NCBI GenBank assembly: GCA_002448875.1
Contig: DKAS01000216.1
Location: forward strand, 2,922-24,250
Length of the DNA: 21,329 bases
Direction: 5' to 3'
Source of the DNA: Proteobacteria bacterium UBA6920
Lineage (GTDB): Bacteria > Pseudomonadota > Gammaproteobacteria > SG8-11
In this document: piece by piece, positions 7,085 to 15,873 of the stretch
Numbering within the stretch: the stretch's first letter is position 1
Layout of the letters: the number at the start of each line of letters is the position of its first letter
Notes under the pieces: generated by a model
Databases searched by the model: none
Seen by the model: the letters and a program-made list of their open reading frames with translations, nothing else
What the model was told of the DNA's origin: nothing
Program-made: the position numbers and the translations under genes

Positions 7085-9958
7085 ATGGCGAAATCAGGAT
7101 CAAAACTCGGCTCGGATCCGTTTGCGGGCAATGGCGAGGCCGCCGCCGGATCGGGCTCCGATCTGGCGCTGGATGTGCCGATTCTCGAGGAATCGTTTGC
7201 GCTGCTGGCACCGCAGGGCGAAACCCTGGTGCGCAGGTTTTACGAGGAGTTGTTCCAGCGCTATCCGCAGGTGCGGCCGCTGTTCGCCGCCACCGACAGC
7301 GCGGAACAGCAGAAAAAGCTGCTGGCGGCACTGTCATTGACCGTGGGTGCGCTGCGCTCCCCGCAAAAACTGCGCAAGGTCCTGCTGGAGCTGGGTGCCC
7401 GGCACGAACAGTACGGCGCCAGGCCCGAACACTATGCGGCCGTCGCCTCCACCCTGCTGGATGTGATGCAGGAGCTGGCTGGCGCGCGCTGGAACGAACG
7501 AATCAATCAGGCATGGCAGCGCGCACTGCAGACGGTGGCGGGTGTGATGACCGAGGCTTATGGTAAACAGGAAGAAAACAGGAGAAACAACGCAATGAGC
7601 GGCAGCAACAACACCCTGGCGGTGGAAGAAACCACTGCCATGAACGATATCAACGTTCTCGGCAACGTGCTCGAGCACGCGCCCATGAACATCATGATTG
7701 CCGATGCCGATGAAAACATCGTGTTTGTCAACAAGATGGCCAGGGAAGTGCTGCAGTCCATCGAGGGTGAGCTGGCGGCCTATCTTCCGGGGTTCAAGGT
7801 CAGTAATGTCGTCGGTGGCAGCATCCACCGCTACCACAAGGATCCCGGCGCGATCAAGCATATTCTGCAGGGCCTGCGTTCCGGCGGTTCGCGCCACGGG
7901 GAAATCCGCCCCGGACATTTTATTTTCGAACACGAAACCCGGGCGTTGAAGGACGCGCAGGGCCGGCTGGTGGGCTACGTGGTGCAATGGAACGATGTCA
8001 CGGAAAAGCGCAAGAACGAGGAGTCGGCGTTCCTGCTGCAGCGCGCGGTCGAGGGTGCGCAGACTGCGATGATGATGATCAACCGCAACCTGGAAATCAC
8101 CTACGCCAATCAGAAGACCATCGAACTGCTGCGGGCCAACGAAAATACCCTGGCCAGTATCTATCCGGGGTTCAAGGTCGACAAGCTGATCGGCACCAAC
8201 ATCGACATCTTCCATCGCAATCCCGCCCATCAGCGCAAGCTGCTGAGCGATCCGCGCAACCTGCCCTTCGACACGGATATCATCGTCGGACCATTGACCT
8301 TTCATATCAATGTCAACGCCATTACGGACCTCAAAGGCAACTATACCGGCAATACCCTGGAGTGGTCGGATGTAACCGAGCTGCGCGCCAAGGAAACCGA
8401 AGTCGCGCGTCTGACGTCGGCGGTGGCGGGTTCGACCACGGCGATGATGATGGCGGACATGGACTGCAAGATCACGTATTGCAATCCGGCGGTCGTCAAT
8501 CTGCTGGCCAGGCACCAGTATAAGCTGCGCCAGTTGTTTCCGTCGTTTGACGTCAACAAGCTCACCGGTGTATGCATCGACCAGTTCCACAAGAATCCAC
8601 AGCATCAGCGGGCGATAATGCATGACATGCGCCGTCTGCCCTACCAGGTGCAGATCAAGGTGGCCGATCTGGAATTTTCTTTGACTCTGACCGCTATCGT
8701 CGACCGTGACGGCAAACAGATCGGCAACACGGTGGAATGGCGGGATATCACCGAGGAAATGGACGGGCAGCGCGAGGTCGACAAACTGATTCCCGGTGCC
8801 GCCGAAGGCGAACTCGATCGGCGCATCAATGAGGAAAAATACTCGGGGTTCATGAAGAACCTGGCAAATGGCATCAATCGCATGTTTGACGCGGTGGTCG
8901 AGCCGATCAAGGACGTGCTCGATGTTATGGTCAAGCGCTCCGACGGCGATCTGGTCAGCAGCTATATCAACAAGGATTACAAAGGCGAATTCGCCGTGCT
9001 GTGCAACGCCATCAACACCGCCGGTACCAGCCTGCGCAAGACGGTGTCGAAGGTGCGTGAAACCACCAACAGCATCGCCTCCGCGTCTTCGGAAATCGCC
9101 CAGGGCAATACCGACCTGAGCCAGCGCACCGAGGAGCAGGCATCGTCGCTGGAAGAAACGGCGTCGAGCATGGAAGAGCTCACCAGCACGGTCAAGCAGA
9201 ATGCCGACAATGCCCGGCGTGCCAATCAACTGGCCAGTGACGCCCGCACCCAGGCGGAAAAGGGCGGGGAGATCGTCGGCAAGGCGGTGGGCGCCATGGG
9301 CGCGATCAACCAGTCCAGCAAGAAGATCGCCGATATCATCGGTGTCATCGACGAAATCGCCTTTCAGACCAATCTGCTGGCCTTGAACGCCGCGGTGGAA
9401 GCAGCGCGCGCCGGCGAACAGGGGCGTGGCTTCGCCGTGGTCGCCACCGAGGTGCGCAACCTGGCGCAGCGCAGCGCGGCGGCGGCCAAGGAAATCAAGG
9501 CCTTGATCAACGACAGCGTGGAGAAGGTCGATGACGGTACTCGCCTGGTCGACGAATCCGGCAAGACCCTGCAGGAAATCGTCGTGGCGGTGAAAAAGGT
9601 CAGCGACATTATTTCGGAAATCGCCGCCGCCAGCCAGGAGCAGTCCAGCGGCATCGATCAGGTTAACAAGGCGGTCACCCAGATGGACGAGGTTACCCAG
9701 CAGAATGCCGCACTGGTGGAGGAGGCTGCGGCCGCCAGCGAGGCGCTGGACGATCAGGCCAGGCAGCTGGAGGATCTGATGGCGTTCTTCAAGGTCAGCG
9801 ACAACGAGGATGCGGGGGGCGGCTCTGCCCGCGAACCCGCGCGTCATGCCGCCTCCCGCGCGCCCGCCGGCAGGAAGTCCGCGCCGCCGGCAGCGAAAAA
9901 GCCGGCCGCCAAGCCGGCGCGACACCAGGCGGAAGGCGACGAATGGGACGAGTTTTAA
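7085..9958 (+). CDS. Soluble globin-PAS-PAS-PAS methyl-accepting chemotaxis protein
   Basis: A 957-residue receptor with no transmembrane segment. The domains in order are: Gly/Ser/Ala-rich start; globin 31-160 (B10 Tyr53, E7-region Gln75, F8 His107 in GARHEQYG); PAS1 about 190-315; PAS2 about 316-437; PAS3 about 440-560; a HAMP-like linker about 565-655; and the MCP helical hairpin about 655-905 with the invariant tip near 757 ([21 protein letters not shown]). An Ala/Lys/Pro-rich linker follows, then the terminal EWDEF, matching the xWxxF CheR/CheB docking pentapeptide. It should signal to CheA through CheW from the cytoplasm. Each PAS carries a YHKDP/FHRNP/FHKNP motif with a conserved His. 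The ATG at 7085 follows AGGG at 7072-7075. A second well-placed start exists at 7595 (M171), just after the globin. The upstream globin-CheW is its obvious partner. Confidence 0.94.
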   Translation: MAKSGSKLGSDPFAGNGEAAAGSGSDLALDVPILEESFALLAPQGETLVRRFYEELFQRYPQVRPLFAATDSAEQQKKLLAALSLTVGALRSPQKLRKVLLELGARHEQYGARPEHYAAVASTLLDVMQELAGARWNERINQAWQRALQTVAGVMTEAYGKQEENRRNNAMSGSNNTLAVEETTAMNDINVLGNVLEHAPMNIMIADADENIVFVNKMAREVLQSIEGELAAYLPGFKVSNVVGGSIHRYHKDPGAIKHILQGLRSGGSRHGEIRPGHFIFEHETRALKDAQGRLVGYVVQWNDVTEKRKNEESAFLLQRAVEGAQTAMMMINRNLEITYANQKTIELLRANENTLASIYPGFKVDKLIGTNIDIFHRNPAHQRKLLSDPRNLPFDTDIIVGPLTFHINVNAITDLKGNYTGNTLEWSDVTELRAKETEVARLTSAVAGSTTAMMMADMDCKITYCNPAVVNLLARHQYKLRQLFPSFDVNKLTGVCIDQFHKNPQHQRAIMHDMRRLPYQVQIKVADLEFSLTLTAIVDRDGKQIGNTVEWRDITEEMDGQREVDKLIPGAAEGELDRRINEEKYSGFMKNLANGINRMFDAVVEPIKDVLDVMVKRSDGDLVSSYINKDYKGEFAVLCNAINTAGTSLRKTVSKVRETTNSIASASSEIAQGNTDLSQRTEEQASSLEETASSMEELTSTVKQNADNARRANQLASDARTQAEKGGEIVGKAVGAMGAINQSSKKIADIIGVIDEIAFQTNLLALNAAVEAARAGEQGRGFAVVATEVRNLAQRSAAAAKEIKALINDSVEKVDDGTRLVDESGKTLQEIVVAVKKVSDIISEIAAASQEQSSGIDQVNKAVTQMDEVTQQNAALVEEAAAASEALDDQARQLEDLMAFFKVSDNEDAGGGSAREPARHAASRAPAGRKSAPPAAKKPAAKPARHQAEGDEWDEF
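7580..7597 (+). promoter_or_regulatory. Internal ribosome-binding site and ATG inside the MCP gene
   Basis: AGGAG at 7580-7584 is followed after 10 bases by an in-frame ATG at 7595 (residue 171), exactly at the junction between the globin and the PAS-MCP part. This is a better Shine-Dalgarno site than the one for the full-length start. It could be a relic of a globin-less ancestor or give a second, shorter receptor form. Confidence 0.45.
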
Positions 9959-9966
9959 GCGGCAGA

Positions 9967-10000
9967 CCGGCGGACGCCCAGCGGCCGCCGGGTTTTCTTT
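9967..10000 (+). terminator. Rho-independent terminator of the chemosensory operon
   Basis: Arms CCGGCGG (9967-9973) and CCGCCGG (9985-9991) around an 11-base loop, followed by GTTTTCTTT, 8 bases after the MCP stop. It is oriented for the plus-strand operon; on the other strand no T-run follows the stem. Confidence 0.75.
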
Positions 10001-10001
10001 C

Positions 10002-12938
10002 TCAGGCGGACGGCATCCATTCGACGATATCAGCAGCCGAACACGGGCCGCTGAACAAATACCCCTGCACGATATCGCAGCCGCGCGGCACGAGGAATGA
10101 CAGCTGATCTTCCCGCTCCACGCCTTCGGCAATAACCGTTAGTTTGAGATTGTGACCGAGGCCGATGATGGCCTCGGTGATGGTTTCGTTGTTGCCGCCG
10201 CTGCCGATCTCGCGGATGAAGCTGCGATCGATTTTCAGCGTATGCAGCGGGAACTGTTTGAGATAGCTCAGCGAACTGTAACCGATGCCGAAATCGTCGA
10301 CGCAGATATTGATGCCCAGGCCGTTGAGCTCGCGCAGGGTGCGGGTGGCCTGATCGACGTCGCTGATCAGGACGCTTTCGGTGATTTCGAATTGCAGCAA
10401 ACCGGGATCGGCCGCGGTTTCCTGCAGAATAGCCCGTACGGTGTCGCCGAAACCCGGCTGCTGGAACTGCAGCGCCGACAGGTTGACCGCGACCTTCACC
10501 GGCGCCAGCCCCTGCGCGCGCCAGGCGACCATCTGTTCACAAACACTGCGCACTACCCAGGCGTCGATGCTGACGATCAGGCCGGATTGCTCCGCCAGCG
10601 GAATAAAACTGTTGGGGTGCAGGATGCCTTGCTCCGGATGGTGCCAGCGCAGCAGGGCTTCCATGCCCACCATGTGGCCGGACGCCAGATCCAGCTGCGG
10701 CTGGAAATACAAGGCCAGCTGTTGCAGGCTGATGGCGTTGCGCAAATCGTTATGCAGCATCAGATTTTCTATTGCCACGGTCTTCATGTCCGCATTGAAG
10801 AACTTGAAGTTGTTGCGACCCGCGCTCTTGGCCTGATACATGGCGGTATCGGCATTGCGCACCAGGTCGTCGATGTTGTCGCCGTGGCGCGGGTAAAGGG
10901 CGATGCCGATGCTGGGGGAAACGTAGATGTCGTGGTTTTCGATGGAAAACGGATTGGCCATCGCTTCGATGATCTTGAAGGCCACCAGCTCGGCGTCGAC
11001 CGCTTCGTGCAGGCCTTCGAGGATGACGGTGAATTCGTCGCCGCCCATGCGCGCCACGGTGTCGCCCTCGCGGGCGCAGCTCTGAATGCGCCGGGCGACG
11101 CCCTGCAGCAACTGGTCGCCGGCCACATGCCCGAGGCTGTCGTTGATGTCCTTGAAATGGTCGATATCGAGGAAGAACAGCGCCACCAGCTTATTGTTGC
11201 GTTTGGCCAGAGCCATGGCGTGTTTCAAGCGATCGCGAAACAGAGTGCGATTGGGCAGCTCGGTAAGGGCGTCGTAGTTGGCCAGGTAATACAGGCGCTG
11301 CGCCGTGCGCTTGGTGCGGGTGATATCGCGGCTGACGCCCTCGATGCCGATGACGTTGCCGGCGTTGTCCCGGCACCAGTGCGCATTGGTCGACACCCAG
11401 ATGATGGAACCGTCCTTGCGACGCAGCGGCGCCTCGAAATTGTAGACGAAGCCATTGTTCTGTTTCAGCAGGTTGCTGAACTGTTCGTGCGCCGACGGCT
11501 CGACGTAGAAATCGGCGGTGTATTTGCCGATAACCTCGTCGCGCGAGAATCCCAGCAGGCTGCGCACCGACGGCGATGCCATGGTTACCTTGCCCTGCAG
11601 GTCGCAGCGGTAAAACGTATCCTGCATGTTGTTGAGAATGGTGCTGAGATCTTTTTCCGACGCGCTGATTTTTTCCTGGGCGCGGATGCGGTCGGTGATG
11701 TCGGCCATGACGCCGATGGCGCCGTGGATCGAACCGTCCTCGCGCTTCGCCGGCGCGCACCACAAATCGAATACCTTGTCGTCGACTTCGATGGTGCGGC
11801 TTACCGCCTGCCCGGTCAGCACCTTGTTCATGGTCTGGTGAAACGCCTGCGCCGGGGTGAACAGTTCGAACATGGTTTTGCCGACGATGTCTTCCGGCCG
11901 GCGCTGCAGCAGCTCCAGGCCCTTGCCCTGGATGGTGGTGAGGTAGCCGGCGTTGTTGACGGCGAAGATGATGATGGGCGCGTTGTCGATGACGATGCTG
12001 AAGCGCACTTCGGTTTCGCCGAGAATCTTCTCTGCACGCTTGCGCTGCTCGATCTGCTGCATCAGGTTGCGGTTGGCGTTGCTCAGCGCCTCGGTGCGTT
12101 CCTGCACGCGTTTTTCCAGTTCCGCGTGCGCCTGTTCCAGCGCCTGCTGCGTGCGTTTACGCTCGCTGATATCCTCTATCATGCTCAGGATATGTGCCCC
12201 GTGGCCGCTGTCGTCCGGCAGCAGGGATACGGTGACGCGGCAGTAAACCGGCGCGCCATCCTTGCGCACGTAACGTTTTTCCAGCTGATAGTGGTCGCGC
12301 TGGCCGCCCACCAGTTCGTTGAACAGGGAGGTGCCTATTTTGACGTCATCCTTGTGGGTGATTTCGTTGAAACTCCTACCCACCAATTCATCGCGGCTGA
12401 AATCGAGCATGCGTTGCAGCGCCGGATTGGCGTCGACGATGGCTTCGTGCAGATCAAGAATCATCATGCCGATGGCGGCATGGGCGAAAACCGGCAGCAG
12501 GCTGTCCTGGCTGGGATTGGGATAGCTGCTGTACAGCGCGTGCGGCAGGCGCAGACTGGCGCAGAACATCAGACGTTCATTGTCGGGAATGATATTAAGG
12601 AACAGATCGAGCTGCTCCTCTTCACCCTTGCGATTTACGCCGGTGACGTTGTACAGCAGTGGCGCGGTGCGCGCTGGCCGGTCCTCCAGGAAAAAATCGC
12701 TCAGCGACTCATCCAGGTACTGGTCGATGTAGGGCAGTACCAGGGTGATCTCGGCCCCCACCATGTCCTGGCGTTTATAGCCAAACAGGGCCAGTGCCTT
12801 GTCGTTGGCCTCCTGGATCAGGCCCAGGTCGTCAAACACCACCACCGCTTCCGGCATGGAAGCGAGGAAGGAATCGAGGGCGATGACGCTGGGTTGTTGG
12901 CTGGATTCGCCCGTTGCGGACACAGGGTTGCTCTTCAT
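10002..12938 (-). CDS. Four-PAS diguanylate cyclase/phosphodiesterase (GGDEF-EAL)
   Basis: A 978-residue cytoplasmic protein with no membrane segment. PAS-like domains lie at about 21-130, 147-263, 308-425 and 430-550. A coiled-coil-like stretch (about 265-305) separates PAS2 from PAS3. The GGDEF domain carries an intact MGGDEF at 632-636, with an RxxD inhibitory site (REGD) five residues before it. The EAL domain has MEALLRW (760-762), NLSALQF, ITES, DDFGIGYSS and AEGVE, the usual metal and catalytic residues of active c-di-GMP phosphodiesterases. Both synthesis and breakdown of c-di-GMP are therefore chemically possible, with the PAS array choosing between them. It is tail-to-tail with the globin-MCP gene, so it is not in that operon, although both concern motility decisions. 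The ATG at 12938 has only an adjacent AGG as ribosome-binding site. Confidence 0.95.
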   Translation of the reverse strand: MKSNPVSATGESSQQPSVIALDSFLASMPEAVVVFDDLGLIQEANDKALALFGYKRQDMVGAEITLVLPYIDQYLDESLSDFFLEDRPARTAPLLYNVTGVNRKGEEEQLDLFLNIIPDNERLMFCASLRLPHALYSSYPNPSQDSLLPVFAHAAIGMMILDLHEAIVDANPALQRMLDFSRDELVGRSFNEITHKDDVKIGTSLFNELVGGQRDHYQLEKRYVRKDGAPVYCRVTVSLLPDDSGHGAHILSMIEDISERKRTQQALEQAHAELEKRVQERTEALSNANRNLMQQIEQRKRAEKILGETEVRFSIVIDNAPIIIFAVNNAGYLTTIQGKGLELLQRRPEDIVGKTMFELFTPAQAFHQTMNKVLTGQAVSRTIEVDDKVFDLWCAPAKREDGSIHGAIGVMADITDRIRAQEKISASEKDLSTILNNMQDTFYRCDLQGKVTMASPSVRSLLGFSRDEVIGKYTADFYVEPSAHEQFSNLLKQNNGFVYNFEAPLRRKDGSIIWVSTNAHWCRDNAGNVIGIEGVSRDITRTKRTAQRLYYLANYDALTELPNRTLFRDRLKHAMALAKRNNKLVALFFLDIDHFKDINDSLGHVAGDQLLQGVARRIQSCAREGDTVARMGGDEFTVILEGLHEAVDAELVAFKIIEAMANPFSIENHDIYVSPSIGIALYPRHGDNIDDLVRNADTAMYQAKSAGRNNFKFFNADMKTVAIENLMLHNDLRNAISLQQLALYFQPQLDLASGHMVGMEALLRWHHPEQGILHPNSFIPLAEQSGLIVSIDAWVVRSVCEQMVAWRAQGLAPVKVAVNLSALQFQQPGFGDTVRAILQETAADPGLLQFEITESVLISDVDQATRTLRELNGLGINICVDDFGIGYSSLSYLKQFPLHTLKIDRSFIREIGSGGNNETITEAIIGLGHNLKLTVIAEGVEREDQLSFLVPRGCDIVQGYLFSGPCSAADIVEWMPSA

Positions 12939-12955
12939 CCTGAAAATAATAGTGG

Positions 12956-12984
12956 ATTATGTCATATCATGGATATAGTTTAAA
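12956..12984 (-). promoter_or_regulatory. Sigma-70-like promoter of the GGDEF-EAL gene
   Basis: On the minus strand TTTAAA (12984-12979), a 17-base spacer, then CATAAT (12961-12956). Transcription would start near 12949, leaving a leader of only about 11 bases, which fits the poor Shine-Dalgarno sequence of this gene. Confidence 0.45.
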
Positions 12985-13086
12985 GCCGGGACCGGCCGCT
13001 GGCGAGGGGGGAGACGGCGATCATCGGCCCGCGCTCGGGAAAGCCCCGGGAAAACCCGCTGTCATGGTCGTCGCCGCGACACTTTA

Positions 13087-13101
13087 ATAAGCGCCGCTTA
13101 T
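13087..13101. other. Palindrome ATAAGCG-C-CGCTTAT
   Basis: Perfect 7-bp arms around one base, in the roughly 200-base gap between two minus-strand genes and about 40 bases past the protease stop. It could be a short 3' stem of the protease transcript or an operator. The rest of this gap shows no gene. Confidence 0.35.
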
Positions 13102-13140
13102 AACACCGTGCGGTTACTGCGCGCACCGGCAATATACCCG

Positions 13141-15576
13141 TCAATCCCGGCGGCGCACGGCGCGGGGGGGGCGGACGGGTTGCAGGGAGAGACCGTCCTG
13201 ATCGCTGACCGTCAGGGTATAGCGGTCACGGAAGCCGTGCAGCATGAAGCCGACCACTTTGACCGTCCACTGGCCGGGGGTGATATTTTCGTCCAGGGAG
13301 AACATTTCCGGGCTGCGCAGGGTGGCGCCATCGAAATAGACGTCGCCATTGGGGTCGTAGACCTCCAGATCCACGTCATGGGTGGGGACGAAGGCCCAGT
13401 TGCGGGTCCAATCCAGGCGGAATTGCAGGGCGCTGACGCTGTCGTTTACGTCGAAGCGGAACAGGTCTTCCTCCTCGTCGGCGATAACACCGGTAGCGGA
13501 CACCGGCGCCGCTTCGCTGCTGGCCAGGCTGACCAGTATGTCGGCGTCAACCTTGCCCGCATTGGTCCAGTCTCCCATGACGGCGATGCGCACCAGACCC
13601 GGCTGCGGGTAAGCCACGGACACGCTGGTATCGTCCATCAGAAAATCATCGAACAGGAATTCGCCGAAGGAATGTGGCGCGTCGGCGATTGTAAGAATGA
13701 GGTCGTCGCCGAACATCGCGTTCTGCTGTTCCGCGCCCAGTTCCGGCAGGATGGCGCTGACATCCACATCCAGTTGCGTGGTGTTGCGGCGGGTGGGCAC
13801 GTAAAAATGCCGGACTTCTCCCGGCGCCAGACTGACATGGGCGCTGTAGCTGCCGTTATCCAGCTCGATGACCCGCTGGCCGCTGCGCTTGATGGTCTCC
13901 TGCACCAGTTGCGGGCCGCCGGCCTCCGGCAGCGTGGGCAGTGCGTTGTCCGCGTCGTCATCTTCCAGCAGCGCATAGGCCGCGGGGATATCGAGATAGC
14001 CATTGCCCTGGTCGATGGCGCCCGGGTTGCCGCTGAGCAATTGCGGATTGGCGCCGCGCTGCAGCGCCTGACGCACGGCGGCGGCGCTGGCCGCAGGTAC
14101 CGCGCCGCGTAGCAGGGCGGCGGCACCGGCCACCGTCGGTGCGGAGAAGGAAGTACCGGACACCAGATAGACATTGCCGTCGGCACCCTGCACATAGCAG
14201 GCGACGCCGTTGGCCAGCAGTGCGATGCCCGTGCGGCCGTCCGCCAGCGGGCCGCGGGAGCTGAAATAAGCCACTTGCACGTCATCAGCGGGGCGGAAGA
14301 TGCCGCCGATACCCGCCGGCAGCGCCGTGGCCAGCAGGGCGGCATTGCCGGTTGCCGGCGGCGCGGGAGTTTGCGGATCGCTGCCCGGGCCGAATTGCAG
14401 TTCGCGCAGGATGCGCTCGTGGGCCGCGGAGCTGGCGGCGCCCACCGCCAGGGCGCCGTAGCCGCCGGCGGGGCTGCCCACGGTGAGCGCGGTGGGGCCG
14501 TCGTTGCCGGAGGAAGCGACCACGGTGATGCCGGCTTCCAGCATCTTCAGGGTCAACAGATCATCCAGTTCGAAACCGGGAAACAGTGCCGGTCCTCCCA
14601 GGCTCAGGTTGACGACCTGGATATCCAATGCGTCGTACACATAGGGATTGTCTTCCGAGCCGTCGCCGGCCACCGGTGTCGCCGCGTCGCCGGCCAGAAA
14701 ATTCATTTTCTGCGTCAGAATGCGGTCCATGGCCAGTAGCACTCGCGACGAAGGCGCCCCTTCGCCGCCGGCGGCGAACACCTTGAAGGCATAGATGCTG
14801 GCGGCCGGCGCCGTGCCTATCATGGGCAGCAGGAATTCGCCGTTTTCCATTTCCTGTATGCTGTCCGGCGCATAAGCTTTCACCGCTGCCGCCAGGCGGG
14901 AATCCGCCGACAGGATCAAGCCGCCATGGGCAGCGATCATGCTGCCCACCATGGTGCCATGGGGGTCGTTGAGTGTGCTGGTGGCGGAAGGCTCGGTGTC
15001 TCCCGGCACCAGGTTTTCACCGCCGATCACCGTGTCGGCCAGCACGTGCACCGTCTCGCTGTTATTGGCGACGCCGCTGTCGATGACGGCGACGATGACA
15101 CCGGCGCCCAGTTGCCCCGCTGCGTGCAATTGCGCGGCGCCGCTCATGGCGCTGTCCAGCAGATAGGTGTTGGGGCGCATCAGAAACTGATCGGCCAGCG
15201 CTTGCACCTGAGCCTGGCCGACCTGCAGCTGCTGGTTGAATTGCACTTTCCGGCTGGTCACCGGCCGGGGCACGGCCACGGCCTGATCCTTGGCGACGGC
15301 CTTGACCGTGGCCAGGGATTCCACCTTGCGCGCCGTGGAGTCCGGCATGCTGACGGCCAGCACCGGCAGGTTGCGGTAGGTCAGTGTCACCGTACCGCCC
15401 AGGCGCTGAACGTCCCGGCTGGCGTCGGCGCAGCTGGCCAGGCATTGAATGACGAACCGTTCGCTCTTTTCGCCGATGAAATCACTGGTGGTTGCGCGAT
15501 CGGCGCATGCGGTCAGCGCCAGAAGCAAGATCAGAAAGGTGATGCAACGACGGCCTGCGTCTTGGATGGTCTTCAT
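13141..15576 (-). CDS. Subtilisin-like (S8) serine protease, lipoprotein
   Basis: An 811-residue protein beginning with a lipoprotein signal peptide: a hydrophobic stretch from residue 13 and a lipobox LTAC with Cys24. An N-terminal region of about 110 residues looks like an inhibitor-type propeptide. The S8 catalytic domain follows with Asp166 (AVIDSG), His206 (DPHGTMVG), oxyanion Asn358 (SSGNDG) and Ser476 (SGTSFSAP), all intact. A long insertion lies between the His and Asn motifs. Residues from about 550 form beta-rich, PPC-like C-terminal domains (HFYVPTR, LDVEVYDPNGDVYF, TPGQWTVKVVG), then a basic tail RAVRRRD. It should be a membrane-anchored protease facing the periplasm or cell surface; the substrate is unknown. 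It is transcribed divergently from the Ser/Thr kinase. The ATG at 15576 is preceded by AAAGGGA. Confidence 0.93.
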   Translation of the reverse strand: MKTIQDAGRRCITFLILLLALTACADRATTSDFIGEKSERFVIQCLASCADASRDVQRLGGTVTLTYRNLPVLAVSMPDSTARKVESLATVKAVAKDQAVAVPRPVTSRKVQFNQQLQVGQAQVQALADQFLMRPNTYLLDSAMSGAAQLHAAGQLGAGVIVAVIDSGVANNSETVHVLADTVIGGENLVPGDTEPSATSTLNDPHGTMVGSMIAAHGGLILSADSRLAAAVKAYAPDSIQEMENGEFLLPMIGTAPAASIYAFKVFAAGGEGAPSSRVLLAMDRILTQKMNFLAGDAATPVAGDGSEDNPYVYDALDIQVVNLSLGGPALFPGFELDDLLTLKMLEAGITVVASSGNDGPTALTVGSPAGGYGALAVGAASSAAHERILRELQFGPGSDPQTPAPPATGNAALLATALPAGIGGIFRPADDVQVAYFSSRGPLADGRTGIALLANGVACYVQGADGNVYLVSGTSFSAPTVAGAAALLRGAVPAASAAAVRQALQRGANPQLLSGNPGAIDQGNGYLDIPAAYALLEDDDADNALPTLPEAGGPQLVQETIKRSGQRVIELDNGSYSAHVSLAPGEVRHFYVPTRRNTTQLDVDVSAILPELGAEQQNAMFGDDLILTIADAPHSFGEFLFDDFLMDDTSVSVAYPQPGLVRIAVMGDWTNAGKVDADILVSLASSEAAPVSATGVIADEEEDLFRFDVNDSVSALQFRLDWTRNWAFVPTHDVDLEVYDPNGDVYFDGATLRSPEMFSLDENITPGQWTVKVVGFMLHGFRDRYTLTVSDQDGLSLQPVRPPRAVRRRD

Positions 15577-15873
15577 GCCTGGTCCCTTTGTTATTGTTGT
15601 TCGGGTACTGCGGAAGAACTTGTGCGAGGGTATCGTTTATACGTGAGAAAAAAACAAATCGTCAAGCGTAAATTTTTCGATGTAATAGCGCGGGGAAAAA
15701 TGTTGATTCGCGTTATTTAAAGCAGCGCGGTGCTGAAATCGGCCTGTTTCTCCGGCGTATGCCTCCGCCGCGGAGGAGGCGCGCGCCACGCGCGGCCCGA
15801 TACATTTTTTTATATTGGGTTATACTTCACGGGACGGTGCAGGCAATGCCGTTGCCGACAACGAGAAATCCTT
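15577..15873. other. Divergent intergenic region, protease and kinase
   Basis: It holds the protease promoter listed separately, an AT-rich stretch (15640-15720) and a short hairpin CCTCCG-CCG-CGGAGG (15762-15776). A -10-like TATACT at 15821-15826 could serve the kinase, giving a leader of about 40 bases, but no matching -35 is clear. No gene is seen in it. Confidence 0.45.
15636..15665 (-). promoter_or_regulatory. Sigma-70 promoter of the S8 protease
   Basis: On the minus strand TTGACG (15665-15660), an 18-base T-rich spacer, then TATAAA (15641-15636). This is the best sigma-70 match in the window. The transcript would start near 15629, with a leader of about 50 bases. Confidence 0.65.

Noticed and set aside
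7085..7594. HemAT-type globin-coupled sensor
   Set aside because: The motifs match the Vitreoscilla haemoglobin/flavohaemoglobin type better; a profile search would settle it.
7334..10132. 932-codon open frame on the minus strand opposite the MCP gene
   Set aside because: A shadow frame caused by strong GC bias at third positions. The sense strand encodes globin, PAS and MCP domains without interruption.
10152..12983. 943-codon open frame on the plus strand opposite the GGDEF-EAL gene
   Set aside because: It is antisense to a protein with many intact motifs. Its translation has no recognisable domain and is rich in Val, Gly, Asp and Ala, as expected from the complement of a GC-rich gene.
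13108..15720. Plus-strand frames (334 and 264 codons) opposite the S8 protease
   Set aside because: The minus strand has the full catalytic set, lipobox and a good promoter; the opposite frames are His/Gly/Ala/Gln-rich with no domain.
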